From Synanceia verrucosa (taxonomy: Eukaryota > Chordata > Actinopteri > Perciformes > Synanceiidae): DNA of 64,000 bases. The stretch covers positions 7,862,767 to 7,926,766 of the forward strand of contig CM056562.1 of NCBI GenBank assembly GCA_029721515.1, in the 5' to 3' direction. The notes beneath the pieces are model-generated. The model did no database searches and was not told where the DNA came from. It saw only the letters and a list, made by a program, of their open reading frames with translations. This document shows positions 47,401-53,451 of the stretch, piece after piece (position 1 is the first letter of the stretch; each line of letters opens with the position of its first letter). A program made the translations under genes and the position numbers.

Positions 47401-48598
47401 ATTTCTCATCCCAAGTATTGCACTGCAGGAGAAAATACGTGAGAATTTCTTTTTGCATAAATCAGTGATTTCTGTTTGGAGAGTACAGTACGAGTTGCTG
47501 AGCCAGGTGGTGATGGAATAGAGATTCATTACATTAGTATAAAAATAGAGCAGCTACAAAGGCTCTGCTCTTAGGCTATGCTTGACCTAGATTAGTTCAC
47601 CTTTTGTACAAGAAAACATCAGGCAGGGATAGCGAATGTCTTCCTCAGTTCTCCTCATCGTGTCTGTGCTTTTCTAAATAGTTAAATGCATACAAAGAGA
47701 AATATTTAGTCATAAGCTCATTTTTAGATGTCCTGAAGCTACTAAAAGCAGAGCAGTGATGGAATACATCTCACTTTAAGCTCTGAACATCCAATATTCC
47801 TTTCTCATTTCCCCTTAAGTGTCTTTTACGGTCTTGATGAATTCTTGCTGAGGAATATTTAATAACTTGTATGATATAGGAGCAGCAGCTACATTTTCAT
47901 AGATGTTTCTGTCTCATCAGATAATTCCTAAGATTTATTTACACTACACATATTTCCACTGATTCCATATCAACACATGGATGATTGCTGAGTATAGCGG
48001 CAGCAGGCACTGAAAGCGTGCAGCTGTGTGAAGCTTATCTAAGACAATATAGTTAGTCTATTTGACAGTTTGTAACATCCTCCGCACTCACGATTAAAGG
48101 TGAGAGAGAGAGAGAGAGGAAAGTTTGAATAACCATGAGCGGAAAGAGACGATAGATGTCTATAGATGTCAGTCACCAAACAGTTATCCTCCAAAGCTGT
48201 AAGCGGCCTGCCAAAATGTGCTCATGGTCATTTTAATACAACTTTACTGATCAAGAGAAGCGTTAAATATTAAAAAAAGAGAGTCACAAATTGCAGGTTT
48301 TTCAAACTCCGCACAGTGGTAAAAAAAACACCAATCAAACTATTAATCTATTTCAAATCTTAAATTGGGTGCAGTGTTGTCATCTGGAATGGTGAGCCCT
48401 TATGACTGAAAAAACATTTGTGAGCACTTTTAAATGGGAAGTTTTTACAGCGTGACAGCGGAGCACCACTGCACATCAACTCGACCATAAATGTCAAAAG
48501 CACTCGAGTGCCACCGTACCGTGAAGTTGTGAGCACCGGTGACTGCACTTCCATCCTCTCGGTAATGTGTCTCTGTGTAATGGCCTGCAAAAAGACCC
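8337..48598 (-). CDS. adam12: adam12 (meltrin alpha), membrane metalloprotease-disintegrin, 20 of about 23 coding exons
   Basis: This is the gene-level entry; the exons are listed separately. All twenty exons join in frame to 855 residues plus stop. Only the signal peptide and about 85 prodomain residues are missing at the 5' end (human protein about 909 residues). ADAM12 sheds cell-surface proteins and binds integrins and syndecans, with roles in muscle, fat and skeletal development. Visible in order: prodomain with Cys switch (ACGHG), furin site RHKR, zinc site [12 protein letters not shown], disintegrin loop [13 protein letters not shown], Cys-rich domain with [23 protein letters not shown]-like segment, transmembrane helix, and a proline-rich tail with the SH3-ligand core [13 protein letters not shown]. 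Teleosts can have two adam12 genes; which one this is cannot be told. The gene spans over 40 kb because of introns full of transposable elements. Confidence 0.96.
8389..8766 (-). other. adam12 intron (378 bp)
   Basis: This is a short intron between the last two coding exons. I see no repeat or other feature in it. Confidence 0.75.
8767..8936 (-). CDS. adam12: adam12 cytoplasmic tail exon 3 with conserved SH3 ligand
   Basis: The 170-bp exon lies between TTCATCAG and GTCAGT. It encodes [20 protein letters not shown], then [31 protein letters not shown] is identical to the human tail segment and is an SH3-ligand motif in mammals. A second, fish-side proline run follows it. Confidence 0.92.
8937..12864 (-). 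other. adam12 intron (3.9 kb)
   Basis: This AT-rich intron separates two cytoplasmic-tail exons. It contains an AC microsatellite at 9278-9313. No transposon ends or coding remains were recognised in the rest. Confidence 0.7.
9278..9313. repeat. (CA)n microsatellite
   Basis: This is a pure run of about 18 CA units in an adam12 intron. Confidence 0.95.
12865..13116 (-). CDS. adam12: adam12 cytoplasmic tail exon 2, His/Leu/Pro-rich
   Basis: The exon has 84 codons in phase 0 at both ends, between CTTTTCAG and GTTTGT. It starts [20 protein letters not shown] and ends [14 protein letters not shown]. About a quarter of the residues are Pro, with many Leu and His. I see no close equivalent in the human tail, so it may be a fish-specific or fast-evolving segment. 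A frame open end to end with consensus splice sites supports it. Confidence 0.82.
13117..15188 (-). other. adam12 intron (2.1 kb)
   Basis: It holds the short MITE at 13514-13636. A fragment near 14050-14090 (TTTCCAAAGGGATCCTCTGA) is echoed near 27215-27245, which suggests a shared old repeat. No other feature was seen. Confidence 0.65.
13514..13636. mobile_element. Short MITE with hAT-like inverted ends
   Basis: The left end reads TAGGGCTGTTGAAGTTA and the right end reads TTAATTTTGACAGTCCTA, which are inverted copies of each other with a few mismatches. The inside is rich in TTAATG/CGTTAA words. The 123-bp size and TAGGGCTGT start fit a non-autonomous hAT-type element. It has no coding capacity. 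Confidence 0.6.
15189..15297 (-). CDS. adam12: adam12 cytoplasmic tail exon 1
   Basis: The 109-bp exon lies between TTTCTAG and GTGAGT. It encodes [20 protein letters not shown] then [16 protein letters not shown]. It is rich in Pro and basic residues; [12 protein letters not shown] offers SH3-ligand cores (PxxP). Its sequence differs from the mammalian tail, but both splice phases fit its neighbours. Confidence 0.88.
15298..16716 (-). other. adam12 intron (1.4 kb)
   Basis: This intron lies between the transmembrane exon and the first tail exon. It is AT-rich, with a small GAATTA-type simple repeat near 15510-15535. Nothing else was recognised. Confidence 0.7.
16717..16855 (-). CDS. adam12: adam12 transmembrane exon
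   Basis: The exon encodes [20 protein letters not shown], then [20 protein letters not shown] and TLEKL. A hydrophobic helix of about 22 residues is followed by the basic stop-transfer LKRKTLLR. The inner-leaflet motif [14 protein letters not shown] is nearly the same as human. The acceptor (GGCATCAG) has a modest pyrimidine tract. Confidence 0.96.
17119..17227 (-). CDS. adam12: adam12 EGF-like and juxtamembrane exon
   Basis: The 109-bp exon lies between GTTCACAG and GTAGTG. It encodes [20 protein letters not shown] then [16 protein letters not shown]. With the previous exon it completes the EGF-like cysteine pattern (C-x-C near its centre). The stalk FGGSIDSGP is close to human FGGSTDSGP. 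Confidence 0.97.
17228..19385 (-). other. adam12 intron (2.2 kb) with SINE
   Basis: It contains one reverse-oriented SINE copy at 17973-18335. The remainder shows no recognisable element. Confidence 0.7.
17973..18335 (-). mobile_element. tRNA-derived SINE, near full length (copy 3)
   Basis: This is the reverse complement of the family at 5374-5729. It runs from the 3' end (CATCCATCTACTGCTTATCC) to the tRNA-like head (CACTACAGCACCATGCCGCC). Both A- and B-box-like blocks are present on the minus strand (GGTTTGAATCC). It lies in the same orientation as adam12 transcription. Confidence 0.88.
19386..19463 (-). CDS. adam12: adam12 exon, Cys-rich to EGF-like
   Basis: The exon has 26 codons between TTTGTAG and [26 protein letters not shown] then KCNGRG. 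It matches human [26 protein letters not shown]. It is in phase 0 at both ends. Confidence 0.97.
19464..20803 (-). other. adam12 intron (1.3 kb)
   Basis: This intron separates two Cys-rich-domain exons. No repeat, RNA gene or coding remnant was recognised. Confidence 0.7.
20804..21002 (-). CDS. adam12: adam12 Cys-rich exon with hydrophobic segment
   Basis: The 199-bp exon encodes [40 protein letters not shown] and [20 protein letters not shown], then KCGDGM. The segment [20 protein letters not shown] is the region once proposed as a fusion-peptide-like stretch in meltrins. The acceptor reads GAATAAAG, which is a poor consensus, but phase and homology fix it there. The donor is GTGGGT. Confidence 0.95.
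21003..21459 (-). other. adam12 intron (457 bp)
   Basis: This short intron shows no recognisable element. Its 3' (low-coordinate-exon) acceptor is the weak GAATAAAG noted for the exon at 20804-21002. Confidence 0.7.
21460..21568 (-). CDS. adam12: adam12 Cys-rich exon, [13 protein letters not shown]
   Basis: The 109-bp exon follows ATGTGCAG and precedes GTGAGA. It encodes [20 protein letters not shown] then [15 protein letters not shown], plus split codons at both ends. It matches human [20 protein letters not shown] exactly in the first twenty residues. The intron before it is only 108 bp. Confidence 0.97.
21677..21872 (-). CDS. adam12: adam12 disintegrin to Cys-rich exon
   Basis: The 196-bp exon lies between TTCACAG and GTAAAA. 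It encodes [40 protein letters not shown] and [20 protein letters not shown]. The disintegrin loop has [10 protein letters not shown] and no RGD, as in mammalian ADAM12. Its acceptor is immediately preceded by the tandem array listed at 21883-22400. Confidence 0.97.
21883..22400. repeat. 49-bp minisatellite built of AGTAC words
   Basis: Four nearly exact 49-bp units begin at 21943, 21992, 22041 and 22090 (CAGTAAGTACAGTACTATAC and so on), flanked by degenerate versions of the same words over about 520 bp. Each unit contains GTACAGTACTAT-ACAGA-ATAGTACAGTAC, an inverted repeat with a five-base loop, so each can form a hairpin. The ORFs read through the array are artefacts of the repeat. Confidence 0.93.
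22596..23957. mobile_element. Non-autonomous hAT-type element with 8-9 bp target duplication
   Basis: The left end TAGGACTGAATGATATT and the right end AAATCATTCAGCCCTA are inverted copies. The flanks are CTTCATGA on the left and CTTTCATGA on the right, a near-perfect target duplication of the size made by hAT transposases. The inside has the typical ATTGCGATTT / AAATCACGATTTC sub-terminal words. No transposase frame was found. A SINE is inserted at about 23289-23566. Confidence 0.8.
23289..23566 (+). mobile_element. SINE with internal deletion (copy 4), nested in hAT element
   Basis: The tRNA-like head (GTAGTGGTTAGCACTGTCGC) and GGTTTGAATC are present. About 80 bases of the body are missing, so the B-box region passes almost directly to TTCCTCCCACCATCCAAAAA. 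The 3' part is intact to GGATGGATGG. Its position inside the hAT-type element shows the SINE inserted later. Confidence 0.87.
24759..24848 (-). CDS. adam12: adam12 disintegrin exon, [12 protein letters not shown]
   Basis: The exon has 30 codons in phase 0 at both ends: [20 protein letters not shown] and [10 protein letters not shown]. The donor GTGAGA follows the final AGG. It matches human [30 protein letters not shown], with all Cys retained. Confidence 0.97.
25136..25441 (-). pseudogene. RecQ-like DNA helicase fragment (mobile-element or retro-derived)
   Basis: From an ATG at 25441 the minus strand encodes [20 protein letters not shown], then [20 protein letters not shown] and [36 protein letters not shown] is the motif I (Walker A) region of a RecQ-family helicase, and the preceding LKSEQEECL fits the upstream Q motif. 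The similarity fades after [11 protein letters not shown] and the frame ends without the later helicase motifs. It is either a first exon or a broken copy; I favour a remnant of a repeated teleost helicase gene. Confidence 0.6.
25696..26207. mobile_element. MITE with 19-bp terminal inverted repeats
   Basis: The left end GTCTCATGAAATATTCGTA and the right end TACGAATATTTCATGAGAC are perfect inverted copies. The 512-bp inside has no transposase. It includes a direct duplication of CTGACAGTGAAAGGAATGTC near 26024-26070. Partial match continues a few bases outside both ends, so the true borders may be slightly wider. The superfamily was not assigned. Confidence 0.8.
27970..28050. repeat. Compound TA/CA simple repeat
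   Basis: This is an alternating purine-pyrimidine tract of TA runs, a CGCG-containing palindromic centre and a CA run (TATACGCGTATATATATATA, then CACACACA). It may adopt non-B structures. Confidence 0.9.
29250..29427 (-). CDS. adam12: adam12 exon, end of protease and start of disintegrin
   Basis: The 178-bp exon lies between TCTTACAG and GTAAGA. It encodes [20 protein letters not shown], then [20 protein letters not shown] and [19 protein letters not shown]. The last part opens the disintegrin domain and matches human [21 protein letters not shown] 9.4-kb intron separates it from the catalytic exon. Confidence 0.96.
35286..35345 (+). mobile_element. Possible hAT-type element end
   Basis: The sequence CAGGGGTCTGCAAACCACAT followed by GTGGCTCTTTAGCCC resembles the terminal sequence of a widespread vertebrate hAT family. 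The opposite end was not found, so the extent is unknown and the call is weak. Confidence 0.4.
38419..38480. repeat. (TG)n microsatellite, imperfect
   Basis: A run of TG is interrupted by CGTGCGTG and GCGTTTG. It lies about 370 bp downstream, in transcription order, of the catalytic exon. Confidence 0.93.
38847..38995 (-). CDS. adam12: adam12 catalytic exon with zinc site
   Basis: The 149-bp exon follows ATGGCAG and precedes GTGAGT. It encodes [40 protein letters not shown] and GGCIMTPST. It carries the full zinc-binding motif HExxHxxGxxHD, with catalytic Glu and three His ligands, so the protease should be active. The downstream Met of the Met-turn lies in GGCIM. Confidence 0.97.
39180..39437 (+). 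mobile_element. 3' tail of a non-LTR retrotransposon (LINE)
   Basis: The tail reads TTTCACTGTGTGCACTGTCA, then CATGACAATAAAGGCTTTTT and GATT. This is the stereotyped 3' end of many fish LINEs, with an internal AATAAA. The reverse transcriptase region is absent, so the copy is a 5'-truncated insertion. The left border is approximate. Confidence 0.6.
40140..40542 (-). mobile_element. hAT-type element, one end clear
   Basis: Read on the minus strand the element begins TAGGGGTGGGAATCTCTTGG and then TACCTCGTGATT, a characteristic teleost hAT terminus. The interior repeats CGATT/ATCGATGC words. The other end, near 40140, has no clear inverted copy, so this is probably a truncated copy. Confidence 0.55.
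40901..40926. repeat. (GT)n microsatellite
   Basis: This is a pure run of about 13 GT units in an adam12 intron. Confidence 0.9.
41895..41979 (-). CDS. adam12: adam12 metalloprotease exon, [13 protein letters not shown]
   Basis: The 85-bp exon follows CGGTGCAG, completes Ser and encodes [20 protein letters not shown] then EQSGGIVM before GTGAGT. It is identical to human except E for D in the AEQ/ADQ position. Confidence 0.97.
41980..43571 (-). other. adam12 intron (1.6 kb)
   Basis: It contains the G/C-run-rich element at about 42517-43056. The rest shows nothing recognisable. Confidence 0.7.
42517..43056. mobile_element. Probable MITE with AATCCCATT ends and C/G-run sub-termini
   Basis: The left part reads CCAATCCCATTTATAATTTA, then CCCCTTGCCCCTTCCCCCTT. 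The right part, reversed, reads CAACCCATTACACCCCTTGT then CCCCTTCCCCTCC. The two ends are thus inverted, imperfect copies. The inside has no coding capacity. The borders are approximate. Confidence 0.5.
43572..43741 (-). CDS. adam12: adam12 metalloprotease exon, [13 protein letters not shown]
   Basis: The 170-bp exon lies between ATCAACAG and GTGGAA. It encodes [40 protein letters not shown] and [16 protein letters not shown] plus two bases of Ser. Only a few residues differ from the human exon (LVGVEVWNDMDKCSVSQDPF). The donor is somewhat weak (AAG|GTGGAA). Confidence 0.96.
43742..44143 (-). other. adam12 intron (402 bp)
   Basis: This short intron lies between two metalloprotease exons, and I see no other feature in it. 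Confidence 0.75.
44144..44215 (-). CDS. adam12: adam12 metalloprotease exon, [12 protein letters not shown]
   Basis: The exon has 24 codons in phase 0 at both ends, [20 protein letters not shown] then YIDK, ending before GTAAAA. It matches human FQRQGKDLEKVKQRLIEIAN-HVDK. A second AG six bases inside the exon (TTTCAG) could act as a NAGNAG-like alternative acceptor that would drop F-Q. Confidence 0.95.
44216..44949 (-). other. adam12 intron (734 bp)
   Basis: This intron lies between two metalloprotease exons. No repeat or other element was recognised. Confidence 0.75.
44950..45015 (-). CDS. adam12: adam12 exon, end of furin site and start of metalloprotease
   Basis: The exon has 22 codons between CTTCAG and [26 protein letters not shown] then RE. 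With the last Arg of the previous exon it makes R-H-K-R, the furin cleavage motif. [14 protein letters not shown] is the conserved first strand of the reprolysin fold and is nearly identical to human. Confidence 0.96.
45016..46217 (-). other. adam12 intron (1.2 kb) with transposase remnant
   Basis: This intron lies just upstream of the furin-site exon. It contains the broken BED-finger sequence at 45228-45564. Nearby AT-rich sequence with CGAATATT/ATTCGAAT words (45765-45830) may belong to the same element. Confidence 0.7.
45228..45564 (-). pseudogene. Broken BED zinc-finger segment of a hAT-type transposase
   Basis: From an ATG at 45564 the minus strand encodes [20 protein letters not shown] then [18 protein letters not shown]. 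At a run of six A the frame shifts, and the sequence continues in another frame as [20 protein letters not shown] then [21 protein letters not shown], a Cys pair, and HLSTRH are the BED-finger layout of hAT/ZBED transposases. The second Cys is Arg (CKIR), so the finger is also damaged. The catalytic domain is not seen. Confidence 0.75.
46218..46407 (-). CDS. adam12: adam12 prodomain exon with cysteine switch
   Basis: This exon of 190 bp follows CTCTGCAG and precedes GTGAGA. It encodes [20 protein letters not shown] at the start. The unpaired Cys in PGACGHGF sits where human ADAM12 has the zinc-coordinating switch Cys (RGSCGSHH). Its final codon is the Arg that begins the furin site completed by the next exon. 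Confidence 0.94.
46408..46995 (-). other. adam12 intron (588 bp)
   Basis: This intron lies between two prodomain exons. It shows no recognisable element. Confidence 0.75.
46996..47072 (-). CDS. adam12: adam12 prodomain exon, GNCYYHGEV
   Basis: After CTCTTTTAG the exon encodes [20 protein letters not shown] and TCTGL, leaving two bases of Arg before GTAAGT. It matches human GHCYYHGHVRGYSDSAVSLS-TCSGLR. It has 77 bp and enters in phase 0. Confidence 0.95.
47073..48519 (-). other. adam12 intron (1.4 kb)
   Basis: This intron lies between two prodomain exons. A short GA run occurs near 48102-48120, and a T-rich tract precedes the acceptor at 47073. Nothing else was recognised. Confidence 0.75.
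48520..48598 (-). CDS. adam12: adam12 prodomain exon (donor lacks VIL extension)
   Basis: This is the most 5' exon recognised. After TTCTTAG it gives one base of a split Glu codon, then [20 protein letters not shown] and GAHNFT, matching human GLIASSFTETHYLQDGTDVS. The donor GTACGG directly follows the Thr codon, in phase 0. Human ADAM12 has an alternative donor nine bases further on that adds V-I-L. Here the sequence nine bases on is CACTCG, so no GT is available. Confidence 0.9.
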
Positions 48599-48671
48599 CT
48601 AAGAAGAGAGAGGGAGAGAGAGGAAACAGACACATAAGACATCCAGATATTTTTTTAAACACTGCATCTGG

Positions 48672-49283
48672 TTTGAAGGGGAAGTGTTGTTTTTTACAAA
48701 TTGGAACTTATTTCTGGGATAAAATTCTGCCATTTACTCATACATTTCACTTTGGAGTCTTTTGGAGTATTTCCAGTGATTTTGGATTTGATGATGGGTT
48801 ACACTATTACTATTCTCATTTGAGTCTGGAGTTGACCGTAACTTGAGAAAATTCAATCTGTAAACAGACTCTACTTCCTGTGAATCATAGTTTACTAAGG
48901 ACCCCTAGTGCCCACCTATGTGGCCTTCACAGTGCCTGAACTAAAATACTTATAACAATAATAATAATAATTTATGATGTTGTCACATACGCATTCATGC
49001 TTTGTTTTAGTTCAGGCACTGTAAAGACCACATAGGTAGGCACTAGGGGTCCTGACTCAAATGAGAATAGTAATAGTGTAGCCCATCTTATTAAACATCT
49101 GTTATTTGAGAAACGGTCAAGTTAGTGTAATTTATTGGCTGCATTTCTGTGCCCTATTCACTCCTGTTAAATGGATATCATCAAATCCAAATATCGTCAG
49201 AAATACTCCAAATGACTCCGAAGTGATATGGGTGAGTAAATAGCAGTATTTTATTCCAGAAATTAGTTCCAATTCCCCTTTAA
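48672..49283. mobile_element. Large foldback (palindromic) element
   Basis: Two arms of about 280 bp are imperfect inverted copies. Left-arm words (TTTGAAGGGGAAG, TTGGAACTTATTTCTGGGAT, TTTGGAGTATTTCC, ACCCCTAGTGCCCACCTATG) reappear reversed in the right arm. The centre (about 48955-49002) is ATAATAATAATAA-like. The outer ends read TTGAAGGGGAA and TTAAAGGGGAA. It is a non-coding transposable element beginning about 75 bp upstream of an adam12 exon. Confidence 0.85.
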
Positions 49284-49502
49284 GCTGCTGAGTCGACCCT
49301 TTGTTGACTTTTCATGTAGATTCAGTGTTGCTTGTTAAGATTTGGGGGAATAATGAGGATGAAATGCTTCACATTCTGAGGCTTGGAGAGACTTGTTTTT
49401 TTGTGAATTTATTAGGTGATTTGTACGTGTCCTTGAATCCCCTGGCATTCAGCATGACTGAGTAGAATCCCTGCTGAGGTAATTACTTTGTGCAAGTGCA
49501 TA

Positions 49503-49542
49503 TGTGTGCATATATGTGTGTGTGTGTGAGTGTGTCTGTGGA
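49503..49542. repeat. (TG)n microsatellite, imperfect
   Basis: This is a TG-rich tract interrupted by CATATA and GAG. Confidence 0.8.
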
Positions 49543-52500
49543 TGTATTTTAAACTGCGTGACCGTTTGTGTGTGGGAGCTTTCCTCCTTGGGCCATGAGC
49601 AGATGGACAAAGTGAGCCCCACCCCAAGCATTGGCGAAGGAGCAGCAGGAACACCCATCTTCTGCAGCTGCATAATCACACTGACATCAGGCAGGATGAT
49701 CTCAGGCTGCATGTCAATGTGTGTGTATGACAAGGAGAGAAAGAAGTGACAGGGTACATGCAAAAATACAGGCTGAAGTGGCAAAGGTCGAAAAAAAAAG
49801 TTTCTTCACAAATTGTGTGATTTGCTCTCCAGAAAGTATTATGTTCATAAAAACAAAAAGAATGCGGTGTTTGTCCAAATCATGGTAGAAATCATATCCC
49901 ACAATGCTCTGCCATTCCACAGAGCTTGCATGGACCAAAAGCCAGAATTAGATGAGAGTGAATTAAGCTGATAATGTACTTTTTCACACTTCAGGACCAT
50001 TTAATATCTTATCTGTATATCCAAAGTTCATTTTTTAGGACCAGTTTAAAATATAGGACCAATCCTCGGTGACCCGAGCCTGACCACTTTTAACTTCGTT
50101 AAATATTTATTTTCGCTTTAATGTGTCTTGTCACGCAATTAGCGAGCTCTTAATGCAATCTGATAAGCTAGCTGCTGGTGATCACTTTAAAGAGCCCTGT
50201 AAGTCTCATTAAAAGTGGATGACACATCAGTAGGTAGTGTATGCTTAATGGAAAATCCCCTAATATGTTACACTTAACTTGCAAAGACAGTGTTTAAAAG
50301 TGCCACGGGTAAATAGTCACTTCTCAAAAACATCAATGCTATAATGTTTTTGCCGAAAGGAGGTCAAATTCAAAATGGATTTGGATGGATGTGGTTGCAG
50401 TAAAGATGGGATTTGTGTCATGTGAGCAGTAATTCCAGGCTCACGTGCCGCATTTTGGGGAGAGCCAGCTTAGGGCAGCATGGCCATTGGTACTACCAAA
50501 CATGCTATATTAAAGCAGCAGGTTTTACATGACGGAATCTGCCTGTAATCAACTTTTTGGCAAGAGTACACAGTTTATGAAGCCATGCTCGTTCTGTGTT
50601 TGAAAAGCGCTTCCTTTTAGCTCTGTGCTGTGGGGTTGTATATCTTACAAAGCTGAAAATGACCCTGGGTTCTCATTTCTTTACTGCTCTAATGTTTCCT
50701 CTTTATTTTCTCCAGAGTGTATACTAACAAGATTTGACATTTTCATGGAGCGCAGACAGAGACTGTCATCCCCTTAGTACCTGTACAGACTGGTGGTGTT
50801 TTGCCATGAAACCCCAACAATGGAAGGAAACGAGGGTGCCATTTCTGTCTGAATACCAGAAAACCTTCATGAGATTATACTGTACCTCCTTTGTGAACCA
50901 CATCTACCCACTTCCATGATATTTTTGTACAGCCAATCAAATGTCATTCAGACTGAATTACTTAGCCTCACTTCTCACCAGAAAGCCAGTGTGAATTCCA
51001 CAGTGATGCTGTACATTTTATTTATAATTTAAGTAATTTAATTTAAAGTAAAGCAGTTTAATATAAAATTTATAATTTAAGTATTTTGTAAGAGATAAGT
51101 GGTGGACAGGAATGATGTGCAAAATGACTTGCGTCTTCTCAGCCTCAAACAGTCAATTTATGCTAATAAGTTGTTTACGTATAATTTTCCTGTTCCATTT
51201 TTTTACTGTAATAATCTCCTATAATTGCCTACGTCAATAGCCATTGAGTCAATGCTCCTGGTTTCAATCCATTAGGCACAGTCTAACATCTAATTAACGA
51301 GTCACTGATAGTGGCCAGGTTAATTGTGATGGATGAGGAGCTCTTTAATGGCACCCCTAGGAGTCAGAAAACAGTTGTTTGTCTTGAAAAATAATCTTCC
51401 ATCTCTTTTATTTAGCATCTTACAAAGTGCTCTTCAGAATGAATTGAATTTCTGTGAAAATTTACAGCATGAATTATTGATTATTTCTGAAAGCCAGATG
51501 AATAGCTTTCACACTTTCCTTGTTATTGTGTATTCGGAGCATGATTTACTATTTTGAAACAGCACTGGAGAAGATATTTCTGATTCTTTGGCGTCCTTTC
51601 AACAGCTGATCCCTGATGTCTCAGATGAACATATGTTACTGTTCCTTTTCCATCTCTTCACATTAGTAGAACACACTACATCCAACACGAAAATCAATAA
51701 ATGGCTGCCTGCTGGCGATATGACTATGACACTGCAGCAGCCACACAGACGAGGACGCAGAAACAGTCATTGCAGTGAGGTGACCATACTGAATGCTGCA
51801 TGAAAACAACTGACTTTCTGTCATATCTGAAACTTTGGCAGATGACTCTTGCTGAACCACACATTTAGATGAGTTTTATTAAAAAAAAACAAATATAAAT
51901 CAAACCTGTTTTACAATGACATCCTTCTCTTGAGCAAATTTAAAACACTGAGCGCTCATTTACATATATGTGACTCTATGCATCATGTAATAATTCACCA
52001 TTACACAAAGCCCCTTGAGCTTGAGACCATTTGAGGGAAATGTGGCTCCTCTTGCAGTCTCTGTGCTTCCTTTGAAGACTGCTAACTTTAGTGATTTCTT
52101 TTAATCCCCTCTCCCCCACGAGCCTGACCCTAAGCCTTCCTATAGCTGCTACTTATGGTAGTGTATGCCTAACTCGTTACAGAAGAAGAGAGCAGGAACT
52201 AAAGAGGTGTGGTTGACAAGTCTAATTCTATTTCCACATACGGCTGGCGTTCCAAATTGATTTACATACAGCTCAACGTCCCTTCGGCTTAGGCTTGGCT
52301 GTAGTAGGATGCATTGGAGTATATAAAGCCAGTACAGCCAGAGAAAACCAGGGGGAGAAGGATATGAGGGTGGGAGGAGTGGAGGGAGCAAAACAGAAAT
52401 ATCCACTCAGCTGCAGAATTAGAGAAGTGCCTTCCTTCACTCTACTTCTCTGACTCTGCAAACGATTACTCAGGTACATTTGTTCGTTTCTTGGAACAAC

Positions 52501-52569
52501 CACGTAATTGTGACTTAAATTAAATGCAAAATACAGCAAGTCATAGAACAAATATTTTTTTATCACTTT

Positions 52570-53451
52570 AATTGTCTTATTATTTGCGATATGGCCTAAA
52601 ATTTTTATCGCTGTATAATTTGAACCATAGACGGTAGACGGTACATAGCACGGTAAACTTTAGCATGTAAATTACAGCATAACAGTTTCTTAACGGTTAC
52701 CATAGCACATGGTAAAAGCAGGAAATCGTTTTTTTTAACTATTAAATAACATAAAAGTCAAGAAAATGTATTGAGCAAAACTGCAATTGTAGAAAACAAG
52801 TAACTTCACACTGGTAACACAGTAGTACTGCCTTCAGTATTAGCCCTACACAAAGTCCGCTAGCTTAATGCTAACACATAATGGAAAATGCCATAGACAG
52901 GCTAACATAAATTAGCATCACAACTAAAATTTTAACTTGTTAAACAAATGCACAGAGTAGAAGATATGACAACCAATAATACTTACAGACATATATTCTC
53001 GCTGTAACTGTAGAACAATGAAACCTTTGAGAGTTTAGCTGCTGCTTCTCTTCTACAGTTACGCCACACATCTTGCAAATCATTTTTTCTGCTCCACATC
53101 CGACTTTTTAAAGTCAAACCACGTCAAATCAAATCATGGACGTGCCACCGTTTTTTTTAACAGCTCTTCCTTCTCCGCTGTCTATGTGCTTGAAAATGTA
53201 ATGTGCTAAATACTGCCAGCAGCTTTGGTGTGGTTTGGTTTGATGTTTTCTCATAACGAGTTATACAAACTGTATAGTAGCATGCATCTAGCCCATCCCA
53301 TTGATATGCAGAGCTTCAAATCCTGGCACACTGGCACACAACATTTATGACCATTTATTCAGTTCACTGTTGCGCACATTGCGCAATATGGGTGTTGCGC
53401 ACATTGATATTGCGATAACAATTCGTTTTAGATACTATATGGTGTAGCCCT
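52570..53451. mobile_element. hAT-type element remnant
   Basis: The right end reads GGTGTAGCCCTAC, so read in reverse the element starts TAGGGCTACACCATATAG. The left side has GCGATATGGCCTAAAATTTT and TATCGCTGTATAATTTG, the usual sub-terminal words of such elements. The outer left end was not located precisely and no transposase is visible. Confidence 0.5.

Noticed and set aside
52149..52406. Possible signal-peptide exon of adam12 (hydrophobic minus-strand frame)
   Set aside because: It is hydrophobic at the start, but the length, the lack of a fitting donor and the absence of ADAM12-like following sequence argue against it.
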